DNA from: SHLQ01 sp964445255
GTDB lineage: Bacteria; Actinomycetota; Acidimicrobiia; Acidimicrobiales; SHLQ01
DNA length: 22,438 nucleotides
Direction: 5' to 3'
NCBI GenBank assembly: GCA_964445255.1
Contig: CAYUKM010000036.1
Location: forward strand, 1 to 22,438
The notes beneath the pieces are model-generated. The model was not told the DNA's origin. It did no database searches and saw only the letters and a list, made by a program, of their open reading frames with translations. Both the position numbers and the translations under genes were made by a program. Of this stretch, positions 1-6,262 are shown piece after piece. Numbering within the stretch: the stretch's first letter is position 1; each line of letters starts with the position of its first letter.

Positions 1-169
1 GGTTGGCCGAGTCGAAGTTCATGATGCGCGAGAAGAGCACATGTGCGAGTGGGGCCAGAGACATCGCGGTCCCCTGGTGGCCAGAGCGGGCGTTGTGCGG
101 CCCGTCCAGTGCGAGACCGCGAATCGTCGCAATCGTCTTGGCGTCTAGCTCTGCATCAAGTTCGGGCAT
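1..169 (-). CDS. tkt: Transketolase, N-terminal fragment (cut by window edge)
   Basis: The minus strand from an ATG at 169 reads into the window edge without a stop, giving 56 residues. They contain IRGLALDGPHNARSGHQGT followed by MSLAPLAHVLFSRIMNFD, which matches the start of the thiamine-diphosphate domain of transketolases (family pattern: KANSGHPG, then MAPIAYVLW, then MNHNP). Transketolase moves two-carbon ketol units between sugar phosphates in the pentose phosphate pathway and works in the cytoplasm. An AGGAG ribosome binding site at 178-182 lies 8 nt upstream and supports this start. The gene has its own leader of more than 250 bases, so it is probably transcribed apart from the FIST gene behind it. 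Only the N-terminus is visible, so a related TPP enzyme is possible but less likely. Confidence 0.85.
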   Translation of the reverse strand, partial: MPELDAELDAKTIATIRGLALDGPHNARSGHQGTAMSLAPLAHVLFSRIMNFDSAN

Positions 170-210
170 TTCTATTTCTCCTGTAATTACTTCGAAGCAC
201 ACGTCAGCAT

Positions 211-247
211 AGAAAGGGTAGTGCCCCTCCTCGGGGCTGCCCTTTCT
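211..247 (-). terminator. Strong stem-loop between the FIST gene and tkt; candidate terminator or leader hairpin
   Basis: An 8-bp perfect outer stem (211-218 with 240-247) is followed by a small internal loop and a 5-bp GC inner stem (223-227 with 233-237) around a 5-nt loop. It lies on the 3' side of the minus-strand FIST gene and 42 bases before the tkt start. It may end transcription of the desaturase-FIST pair, or fold in the tkt leader. No U-run follows on either strand, so it is not a textbook intrinsic terminator. The rest of the 170-441 gap holds no convincing gene; two TCTAGA hexamers at 356-361 and 374-379 are its only other repeat. Confidence 0.5.
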
Positions 248-441
248 CTATTGGAGAAAAAACGTGCCCGTCTGTTGTGCTCAGCGAAGTGTTGTCGATA
301 TTCCCGGGATTCGCGAACGGAGGAAAACGAGTTAAGAGCGAATTAAGCCATTGAATCTAGAAGACGCTTTATGTCTAGAACCCGTATAGGCATACCTGAC
401 CGGATCGCAAAGGGCGAACCGCATACAAGACGACAAGTCGG

Positions 442-1575
442 TCAGTCAGAAAACAACACGACCGACGCAGTAAATCCATGAATGTGATTTCTCTTTGCGA
501 CGGGCCCAAATTCTCCTGCGCAAAACATGCCAGCGGTGGCGGTTGATCGCGTCGTTCCGTGCACGACTTCGGCGTCATGATCGGGTTCGTCAAAGAAGTG
601 GGCACCCCGGCCATTGCACGTGAAGACCAGGGCAGCTTGAGCCAGATGGCCGTCAACTGCTTGTAGCAGGTCATCTGTTGCGCTGGCTGCATCGCGAACA
701 TGGAACTGGATGGTGGTTCCTACCTCTACTGGCGTCCCGATGGCAATGGCCCCCGAGCCCTTATCTGCTCCCAGAACATTTCGGATGAGAAAGTCGCCGG
801 TGTCGTGGTCGTGTTGGTGTTCATCGATAACGAGGCCCACGTGTAGGCCGTGATGTAACAGCTCCTTGTCTTCATCATCGAGGTTCTCTGCTGTGACCTG
901 CACGAAATCGATCGCTCGTTTGGAGGCCAGTTCGGTGATGACGTTGCTCGGCTGCTCTTGTGCACCGGCGGTCCCTGTCACGGTCGACGGCTCGCCAATC
1001 GGACGACACCCTTGCGAGACGATGGTGGTGATTCCTACACCGGAGAGTGCCATTCCTACACCACCGTCACTGTAGATGGCGCCATCAAGAATGAGTCGAT
1101 TCCCGCCCGGACCAGTTGCCGCAGACGCTAGGCCACCGGAAATGAGCAGATTCGGCGCGCCTGCAGCGGCGGAGTCGAACAGCTCTTCTACCGGCGACGA
1201 GAAAGGGTCGGTGAACAAAAGGCTGTGGCGCCAGTGCGGTTGCCACCCCATTGTGGGTGTCGCGGATCTTGGTTCGATGCGATATGGCTCTGCGTCGATG
1301 CCGCTTGCCGCCCAGACCGACAGCGCTTGGCGGAATTCGACCTCGCTGTTGTTGCGAACGACACCCGACGCGCTGGATCCGATCGAATGACGGGGGTTCA
1401 GAAGTTGGTGGAGTGCGTTGTTGATGTCTTCGAGTGCGCCAACAAAGGATCCATGAAAGAACACGACCAAAAGGTCGATCGGCTGGCCGTGCATCGCATC
1501 GAGAATCGTCCCAGCAACCTCGCCGACGGCGTGGCTGGCAAGCGGATGTTCGCTTAACGCCGAGGCTGCCCGCAT
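442..1575 (-). CDS. FIST-domain (FIST_N plus FIST_C) sensory protein
   Basis: The 377-residue product has the two-part architecture of FIST proteins. The first half contains LLVVFFHGSFVGALEDI and a GSSASGVV segment. The middle has SDGGVGMALSG and VSQGCRPIGEP. The C-terminus ends in the typical FIST_C signature MFCAGEFGPV followed by NHIHGFTASVVLFS. FIST domains are thought to bind small ligands, probably amino acids, and often feed signalling pathways. Here no kinase or cyclase domain is attached, so the output is unknown. I chose the ATG at 1575 because a longer reading would run back inside the upstream desaturase. This ATG lies 2 nt after the desaturase stop, so the two genes are very likely translationally coupled. 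The protein has no membrane segment or signal peptide and should be cytoplasmic. Confidence 0.85.
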   Translation of the reverse strand: MRAASALSEHPLASHAVGEVAGTILDAMHGQPIDLLVVFFHGSFVGALEDINNALHQLLNPRHSIGSSASGVVRNNSEVEFRQALSVWAASGIDAEPYRIEPRSATPTMGWQPHWRHSLLFTDPFSSPVEELFDSAAAGAPNLLISGGLASAATGPGGNRLILDGAIYSDGGVGMALSGVGITTIVSQGCRPIGEPSTVTGTAGAQEQPSNVITELASKRAIDFVQVTAENLDDEDKELLHHGLHVGLVIDEHQHDHDTGDFLIRNVLGADKGSGAIAIGTPVEVGTTIQFHVRDAASATDDLLQAVDGHLAQAALVFTCNGRGAHFFDEPDHDAEVVHGTTRSTATAGMFCAGEFGPVAKRNHIHGFTASVVLFSD

Positions 1576-1577
1576 AG

Positions 1578-2336
1578 CTATTTCGCCCCGTGCTTCGCGC
1601 GGCGCTGGCTTGCGAATTTGGGTTCTCGGTGGCGAACGGTCGCTGCACCGGTCGCGCTCGCTGCGGCGATCACCCACCATCCGGGATCGATCTGGCCACG
1701 GTCGAGCGAGAACCGAGCTGACGTCGGCGCGGCGTGGTGGTTGTTGTGGAGGCCCTCACCGCAGGTCAACCATGCGAGCCATTGCAAGTTGGTGGCTGAG
1801 TTGTCGTAGGGACGGGTGCCGAAGGTGTGCGCCATGGCGTTCACCGCGGCGGACAACGACAGGTACAACAAGAAGTGGAAGACCGCTGCAATCAAGCCGG
1901 GAACGAGCCCGAGCCCCCAGATGAGGACTGTAGTCGTGATGCCGAGGCCGAGCATCGCGTGATCGAGTAGATAGCGGTCGAAGGCGGTCTGCGGAAGATC
2001 CCGCGCGTACTTGGCGACCTGTTCGGGGTCGCGTGCGACCTTCCGGTACAGAAAGACGTTCAGCAGTTGCACGTGAACCCATCCGCGTTGTTTGGGGCTA
2101 TGCGGGTCCTGCTCTTCATCGGCGAAGGCATGGTGCTTACGGTGCACGGCCGCCCATTGCCGAGGTCGGATGCCCGTCAGCAGCCAAATAGTCACGCGAA
2201 ATACCCACGTAAGCGGTGCGGACAGCGTGAGTGCGCTGTGCGCGATGGCCCGATGTAGGTACACCGTCGTTGCGACGTTGGCCACTTGGGTTAGGACGAA
2301 GCCGACCGCTAAAGCCGCCAGGACCGAAGAGACCAT
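1578..2336 (-). CDS. Delta-9-type acyl-CoA / fatty acid desaturase
   Basis: The 252-residue product carries the three histidine boxes of the membrane di-iron desaturases: HRAIAH (28-33), HRKHH (65-69) and HNNHH (197-201). Hydrophobic stretches lie around 1-25, 42-56 and 125-165. The family introduces a double bond into saturated acyl chains using O2 and reduced ferredoxin or another electron donor, at the cytoplasmic membrane. It is somewhat short compared with the roughly 300 residues common in the family, but all boxes are present. An open frame extends upstream to 2837, but that extension overlaps the divergent dacB gene and lacks family similarity, so I start at ATG 2336. A TATCGT box lies 6 nt before it. 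The last bases abut the FIST gene start. Substrate and double-bond position cannot be read from sequence. Confidence 0.88.
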   Translation of the reverse strand: MVSSVLAALAVGFVLTQVANVATTVYLHRAIAHSALTLSAPLTWVFRVTIWLLTGIRPRQWAAVHRKHHAFADEEQDPHSPKQRGWVHVQLLNVFLYRKVARDPEQVAKYARDLPQTAFDRYLLDHAMLGLGITTTVLIWGLGLVPGLIAAVFHFLLYLSLSAAVNAMAHTFGTRPYDNSATNLQWLAWLTCGEGLHNNHHAAPTSARFSLDRGQIDPGWWVIAAASATGAATVRHREPKFASQRRAKHGAK

Positions 2337-2342
2337 GTTCTG

Positions 2343-2348
2343 ACGATA
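2343..2348 (-). promoter_or_regulatory. Putative -10 box of the desaturase-FIST operon (leaderless)
   Basis: The minus strand reads TATCGT, matching the actinobacterial TANNNT -10 pattern, with exactly 6 nt between it and the ATG at 2336. There is no Shine-Dalgarno sequence in between. Transcription would start at or next to the initiator A. No clear -35 box is seen. Confidence 0.5.
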
Positions 2349-2371
2349 TCCCGAGGAGGCGTTTACTCGCG

Positions 2372-2377
2372 TATGAT
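2372..2377 (+). promoter_or_regulatory. Putative -10 box of dacB (leaderless)
   Basis: TATGAT, close to the consensus TATAAT, ends 6 nt before the ATG at 2384, so the transcript would begin at about the start codon. It lies back to back with the desaturase promoter in a 47-bp gap. An AGGAGG at 2354-2359 lies upstream of this box, too far from the start to serve it as a ribosome binding site. Confidence 0.55.
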
Positions 2378-2383
2378 CTGGTG

Positions 2384-3805
2384 ATGCGCCGTTGGATCTT
2401 GCCGGTCTTTCTCGTGCTCGTAGCTGGTTTTGCTGCCTTTCAGGCCGTCGAATCGGATCGGGCTCTCGCCGAAACCCCAGCTGTTGACGGCAACACCGAT
2501 CCCTCGTTGACGACCCCGTTGCTCTCGGTTCGCCGAACTCCGGAGTTCCTGCGGACGCCGATCCTTGAGGACAACTTGGCAGCCTCGTTGGGCGAGGTAG
2601 CCGCCGCGTTCCCAGCCCAAAGCTGCCTCGCCGTATCGATCGATGGCGAAGAGGTATTTGGCGACAACCCGACACTGCCACTCGTGCCGGCCTCGGCCCA
2701 GAAACTGTTGACCGCTTACGGCGTCTACGAACTATTGGGCGAGGACTTGACCTACGAGACCCAAGTCGTAACCGACGCCGTGGTGACCGACGGTGTGCTC
2801 GATGGCAACCTGGTGCTGATCGGCGGTGGTGATCCATTGCTCGCCACCGCTACCTACACCGACCGGTATGAGCAGCAACCACATTTCCGGACCGACATCG
2901 ATCAGCTCGCCGACGCGGTGGTCGCCGCAGGGATCACCGAGATCAATGGATCGGTGATCGGTGACGAGTCGCGTTATGACCAAGAACGCTTTGTGCCGGA
3001 ATGGCCCGTGCGCTTCACCAGCGCTGAACAAAACCAGACCGGCCCGCTGAGCGCTCTTACGGTCAACGACGCCTTCGTGTCATTCGATGCGAGCAATACC
3101 GCTAATTCGCTCTCGACGGCTGCGGGGGATCCGGCAGCGTTTGCCGCAGCGTTCTTCGATGATCTATTGGAAGCGCGTGGGGTGACCATCCGTCAAAGCG
3201 CTGCTGCCGGAGAAGCGCCGGCCGGAGCTCGCGCGATCGCTTCGGTTACCTCCGATCCCGTGTCGGTCGTTACCAACCAGATGCTCGATGTCAGTGACAA
3301 CCACGGCGCGGAGTTGCTGTTGAAAGAGATCGGCTTGAGTTCCTTCGGGCGCGGCACCACCGACGACGGTGCGCTCGCAATCGAGAACCTGTTACGCGAA
3401 CAAGGGTTCTCCGTCGCGGAGACCGACGTGGTCGACGGCTCGGGGTTGGCCTCGGAGAACCGAACCACTTGCCGGTTGCTCCTCGAGATTCTCAACGACA
3501 GCGCAGACACGCCACTCCTCGATGGGCTTGCGATCGCCGGACAGACCGGAACGTTGCGTGAGCGTTTCGTGGGCACTGAGGCCGCTGGCCGAGTGCAGGC
3601 CAAGACCGGTCGCCTGAATGAAGTTGGCGCGTTGGCTGGCACGGTCACCGCTGGAGACGGCACCACACTGACCTTCTCGTGGATTGCCAACACGACCGAC
3701 CTCCTGCCCCTCGAAGACATGATCGAGATGCAAGACGCGGTGGTCTTCTCACTCCTTGAGTACCCGCAGGGCCCTAACCTCAGCGCATTGGGTCCAACGC
3801 AGTGA
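2384..3805 (+). CDS. dacB: D-alanyl-D-alanine carboxypeptidase/endopeptidase, PBP4 type (peptidase S13)
   Basis: The 473-residue protein has an N-terminal hydrophobic segment (residues 4-19) that looks like a signal peptide or anchor, placing the enzyme outside the membrane. It carries all three penicillin-binding active-site motifs: SAQK (S104, K107), SDN in DVSDNHGAEL, and KTG in AKTGRLNEVG. PBP4-type enzymes trim the terminal D-Ala from peptidoglycan stem peptides and cut cross-links. The frame is open upstream to 2231, but that part would overlap the desaturase gene on the other strand. The ATG at 2384 directly precedes a basic-hydrophobic signal sequence and follows a TATGAT box. A GTG at 2381 is an alternative start. 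The stop overlaps the next gene's GTG by 4 nt (GTGA), so the two are coupled. Confidence 0.9.
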   Translation: MRRWILPVFLVLVAGFAAFQAVESDRALAETPAVDGNTDPSLTTPLLSVRRTPEFLRTPILEDNLAASLGEVAAAFPAQSCLAVSIDGEEVFGDNPTLPLVPASAQKLLTAYGVYELLGEDLTYETQVVTDAVVTDGVLDGNLVLIGGGDPLLATATYTDRYEQQPHFRTDIDQLADAVVAAGITEINGSVIGDESRYDQERFVPEWPVRFTSAEQNQTGPLSALTVNDAFVSFDASNTANSLSTAAGDPAAFAAAFFDDLLEARGVTIRQSAAAGEAPAGARAIASVTSDPVSVVTNQMLDVSDNHGAELLLKEIGLSSFGRGTTDDGALAIENLLREQGFSVAETDVVDGSGLASENRTTCRLLLEILNDSADTPLLDGLAIAGQTGTLRERFVGTEAAGRVQAKTGRLNEVGALAGTVTAGDGTTLTFSWIANTTDLLPLEDMIEMQDAVVFSLLEYPQGPNLSALGPTQ

Positions 3806-4425
3806 CGCCTCTCCCGATGTTTCCCCTTGGAAGCACGGTGTTTCCACAACAGATTGTCCCACTGCACATATTCGAAGAGCGATATCGGACCCTCCTTGAG
3901 CAGATAACGAGCGAGGACGGTTCGCAGACCTTTGGCATCGTTCTTATCGATCGCGGACACGAGGTTGGTGGGGGAGCGTCAGAGTCTCGGAGGTCGGTCG
4001 GCACGCGGGTAGAGGTGCTGCAGGCCGAGCGCTTTGACGACGGACGCTGGGGCATCGTCGTCGCTGGGGTGGAGCGAATCGAAGTGGTCGAGTGGTTGCC
4101 TGACGACCCATACCCTCGCGCTGTCGTTACGCCCCGGACTGTCACTGACAATGGCGGCTCGAACCTCGACGAGCTCGAATCGTCGCTGTCGGACACGATC
4201 GCTCTGTTCGCCAAGGTCTCGGGTGCTGAGGCGCCCGATGAGTATGTGTTTGCCAATGACCCCCAGGTACGTCTCGATCAGTTGAGTGCGGTGGCCCCAC
4301 TCGGCGACTTCGACCGCCAGCGGGTACTTGAGGCAACGACCACCCGCGAGCAGATGTCTGTGCTCGGGAGCGCCCTCCACGACAAACAGATGCTTCTACG
4401 AGCACGGCTCGGTCGAAGCGATTAG
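3802..4425 (+). CDS. Stand-alone LON substrate-binding domain protein
   Basis: The 207-residue product begins with LPMFPLGSTVFPQQIVPLHIFEERYRTL in essence: the PLF..VVFPG..LPLHIFE signature of the N-terminal domain of Lon protease. A later GVERIEVVEWL segment and a helical C-terminal half also fit this domain family. No AAA or serine-lysine protease domain follows, so it is not a protease itself. Such single-domain proteins are common in actinobacteria; their role is unproven, and substrate recognition or an adaptor function is inferred from the domain. The GTG start at 3802 shares 4 nt with the dacB stop, implying translational coupling. It is predicted to be cytoplasmic. Confidence 0.85.
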   Translation: MTPLPMFPLGSTVFPQQIVPLHIFEERYRTLLEQITSEDGSQTFGIVLIDRGHEVGGGASESRRSVGTRVEVLQAERFDDGRWGIVVAGVERIEVVEWLPDDPYPRAVVTPRTVTDNGGSNLDELESSLSDTIALFAKVSGAEAPDEYVFANDPQVRLDQLSAVAPLGDFDRQRVLEATTTREQMSVLGSALHDKQMLLRARLGRSD

Positions 4426-4474
4426 TTCGGGTAGGTTGATGACTGCGATTGGTGACGATTGAGGATTTACTGAC

Positions 4475-4801
4475 GTGGCACAGACAGACAAGACGCCCGT
4501 AGAAGAGGCACAAGAGGTTTTTGACCTCGTCAAGGCCTACGCGATTCAGGAAACGAAGACACCGTTGGCCGGAGTGGGCCAATACCTCAAGTTTGGTGTT
4601 CCTGGCGCGGTCTGCCTGGGCCTGGGGTTCTTCTTTCTCGCCCTCTCCGCTCTCCGGGGCCTCCAAGAAGTTGATTTCTTCAACGGCGGCGAGGATGGCA
4701 TCGGAGCATGGGTCTTCGCTCCGTATCTGATCGTTTTCGCTGGAGCGGCCCTAGTGGTGGCCTTCTTGGCCTCACGTATCTCTAAAGGACTGGGAGCATG
4801 A
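4475..4801 (+). CDS. Small two-helix membrane protein, phage holin superfamily III-like
   Basis: The 108-residue product has an amphipathic, charged N-terminus (1-35), a first membrane helix at about 41-62 (GVPGAVCLGLGFFFLALSAL), a short acidic loop with NGGED, and a second helix at about 79-100, ending in a basic tail. This layout resembles the actinobacterial holin-X/superfamily III proteins, which are often chromosomal and not tied to phage. No lytic genes are nearby, so a lysis role is not supported. The GTG start at 4475 follows a GAGGA at 4461-4465. The stop overlaps the next gene by ATGA. Assignment rests on length and topology only. Confidence 0.6.
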   Translation: MAQTDKTPVEEAQEVFDLVKAYAIQETKTPLAGVGQYLKFGVPGAVCLGLGFFFLALSALRGLQEVDFFNGGEDGIGAWVFAPYLIVFAGAALVVAFLASRISKGLGA

Positions 4802-5013
4802 GCACCGAACAAGCACCAATTTCTCGAGACGACATTGAGTCGAAGTTCCGCAAGATCAAAGACGATGTCGTCGATCCCGTGACCGACAACGCGAAGAATA
4901 AGTACGTGCCCGCTGCTTCGGCTGCAGGAATCCTTCTCGCGTTGCTCTTCTTCTTGCTCGGTCGTCGCGCTGGTTCTAAGCGCTCGGCAGTCGTTGAGGT
5001 ACGCCGGCTCTAA
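4798..5013 (+). CDS. Small single-helix membrane protein, unknown function
   Basis: The 71-residue product has a charged N-terminal helix rich in Asp and Lys (8-35), one membrane helix at about 38-57 (PAASAAGILLALLFFLLG), and a short basic tail starting RRAGSKR. By the positive-inside rule the C-terminus should face the cytoplasm. I do not recognise a family with certainty; it resembles short membrane anchors that accompany holin-like proteins in actinobacteria. It overlaps its upstream neighbour by ATGA and its downstream neighbour by TAATG, so all three genes are translationally coupled and probably act together at the membrane. Confidence 0.75.
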   Translation: MSTEQAPISRDDIESKFRKIKDDVVDPVTDNAKNKYVPAASAAGILLALLFFLLGRRAGSKRSAVVEVRRL

Positions 5014-6035
5014 TGGCGATCATCAATCGTCAGACAATCGTCCGGTTGATTCGGACCAACGCCCTCCGCAAAGGACTGTTCGGAGGTCATCCGTTATGGC
5101 GAGCTATCTGGGTGCTCCAATTGCTCAAGAAGGGCTGGAGTCGAATCTCTAAGGGTGGCGAAGCTCCCGTCACCTTCTCCGAGCCATTGACCGAGGGCAC
5201 GGCGTGGACCCTGGTGCATGTCCCAGAGAACTCCAAGCGTGGACGTGGAGACGGACGCCAATTAGTTGTCGGGCCAAAGCGCGCTCGGCCGCGAGCGACA
5301 GCACTCGCCGGACCGGCACTATCCGCGGTAGGTGCAAAGATTCTCGAAGCTCCGAGTGCCGAGCGCATCAATCAGATCCTCGGTGAGGAAGTCGTATCAG
5401 ATCCGCCCTTGAGCCGAAGTGCTCGTCGAAAGAGTGCCAAGGCCGAGAAGCGCACCGCCAAGGCCGAAGCCAAGGCTGCCAAAGCACAAGCCAAAGCCGA
5501 CGACGCAGCTGCCAAGGCTCAGGCAAAGACGGACGCTGCAGCCGCCAAGGCGCAAGCCAAATCAGATGCCGCTGCTGCGAAGGCTCAGGTGCGCACCGAC
5601 GCCAAAACTGCCAAGGCGCAAGCCCGTGTTGGCGCAAAGACGGCCAAAGCTGACGCAAAGGCGGCCAAAGTCGCTAAGCGGGCCGACGCGAAAGCCGCCA
5701 AGGCCCAAGCCAAGGTCGATGCGACAGCCGCGAAGGAAGCCTCGAAGGCGGCGAAGGCTCAGCGCAAGGCGGAGGTCTCTGCCCGGGAAGCCAAGCGCGA
5801 GGCAAAGGCTGCTGCACAAGTTCAAGCGAAGGCAGCGAAGGCCGACGCGAAAGCGGCAAGGAAGAACCAGCCGTCGAAGCGCCAGGCAAAGGCTGATGCG
5901 AAGGCCCAAGCGAAGACCGCAAAGAAAGACGCCAAGGCCGCAAAGCGGGCTGCCAAGGCTGATGCCAAAGCCGTTATTCGCGGCGATGCCGCCGAGGAGA
6001 TCATCGATGCCCTCGAAGAGATGGACGCCGTCTAG
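5013..6035 (+). CDS. Protein with long Lys/Ala-rich repetitive tail, unknown function
   Basis: The 340-residue product has three parts. Residues 1-50 hold a hydrophobic-amphipathic segment (GHPLWRAIWVLQLLKKGWSR). Residues 51-135 form a possible small globular region. Residues 137-320 are almost entirely Ala, Lys, Asp, Glu and Gln in AKA/AKAQ units with few Arg. The final 19 residues are acidic (GDAAEEIIDALEEMDAV). The repetitive part should be a long charged helix or a flexible cationic tail of the kind seen in histone-H1-like bacterial proteins such as AlgP or the HupB tail. Binding to nucleic acid, to anionic polymers of the wall, or a purely structural role are all possible. Overlap with the preceding membrane genes suggests membrane association; I do not assign a function. 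Confidence 0.75.
   Translation: MAIINRQTIVRLIRTNALRKGLFGGHPLWRAIWVLQLLKKGWSRISKGGEAPVTFSEPLTEGTAWTLVHVPENSKRGRGDGRQLVVGPKRARPRATALAGPALSAVGAKILEAPSAERINQILGEEVVSDPPLSRSARRKSAKAEKRTAKAEAKAAKAQAKADDAAAKAQAKTDAAAAKAQAKSDAAAAKAQVRTDAKTAKAQARVGAKTAKADAKAAKVAKRADAKAAKAQAKVDATAAKEASKAAKAQRKAEVSAREAKREAKAAAQVQAKAAKADAKAARKNQPSKRQAKADAKAQAKTAKKDAKAAKRAAKADAKAVIRGDAAEEIIDALEEMDAV
5421..5972 (+). repeat. Low-complexity AK-repeat coding tract
   Basis: Roughly 550 bases encode about 184 residues dominated by GCC/GCG and AAG/AAA codons in imperfect units such as GCCAAGGCCGAAGCC. The units are irregular in length, with Asp, Gln, Thr and Glu interspersed. This looks like an old, diverged amino-acid repeat rather than a fresh DNA tandem array. 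The same tract creates long false open frames in all other frames. Confidence 0.85.
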
Positions 6036-6262
6036 TGAAGGTCCGCTTTCGCAACCCGGACCGCGAGGTCGACCTCGAGGGCCCGCACACCGTGCACACG
6101 CTCGTCGAACATTTCGAACTCAACCGCGAGTCGGTGCTCGTTATCGTCGACGGCACGTTGGTGGCGGGCAACAACCAACTGCCCAAGAACTCCGAAGTTG
6201 AGATCAGGTCGGTGATCTCCGGAGGCGCACCACTTCAACCGGGCAGCCCAACTACACGATGA
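6035..6262 (+). CDS. ttuB: ThiS/MoaD-type ubiquitin-like sulfur carrier, TtuB-like, with C-terminal extension
   Basis: The 75-residue product has a beta-grasp pattern: KVRFRNPDREVDLEGP, then HTLVEHFELN, VLVIVDGTLV, and the VEIRSVISGG end typical of ThiS/MoaD/TtuB proteins. In that family the terminal Gly-Gly is adenylated by an E1-like enzyme and thiocarboxylated to donate sulfur. Here the pair is at 63-64 and is followed by an 11-residue tail (APLQPGSPTTR) instead of ending the protein. The GTG start at 6035 overlaps the preceding TAG by one base, and the stop overlaps ttuA by ATGA. The immediate ttuA neighbour makes a sulfur donor for tRNA 2-thiolation the best guess; a molybdopterin or thiamin role has no support nearby. 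No E1-like gene is in the window. Confidence 0.75.
   Translation: MKVRFRNPDREVDLEGPHTVHTLVEHFELNRESVLVIVDGTLVAGNNQLPKNSEVEIRSVISGGAPLQPGSPTTR

Noticed and set aside
356..379. Two TCTAGA hexamers as an attachment or regulator site
   Set aside because: Each hexamer is self-complementary and only six bases long; the spacing does not match a known site and chance is a sufficient explanation.
2354..2359. AGGAGG as the ribosome binding site of dacB
   Set aside because: It is 24 nt before the ATG and upstream of the likely -10 box, so it would not be in the transcript.
2231..2383. N-terminal extension of dacB to 2231
   Set aside because: It lies inside the divergent desaturase gene; a signal sequence begins exactly at ATG 2384 after a TATGAT box.
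2337..2837. N-terminal extension of the desaturase frame to 2837
   Set aside because: It would overlap the strongly supported dacB gene on the other strand, is Arg-rich and low in structure, and family similarity starts at the ATG at 2336.
4475..5013. Prophage remnant suggested by the holin-like gene
   Set aside because: No endolysin, integrase, structural phage genes or attachment sites are nearby; chromosomal holin-X-like genes are common in actinobacteria.
5419..6201. Long plus-strand frame of 260 codons rich in Arg and Pro, plus several minus-strand frames over the same tract
   Set aside because: They are frame shadows of the AK-repeat gene at 5013-6035; their Arg/Pro/Leu content is what GCC/AAG-type repeats give when read out of frame, and none has coupling or a ribosome binding site.
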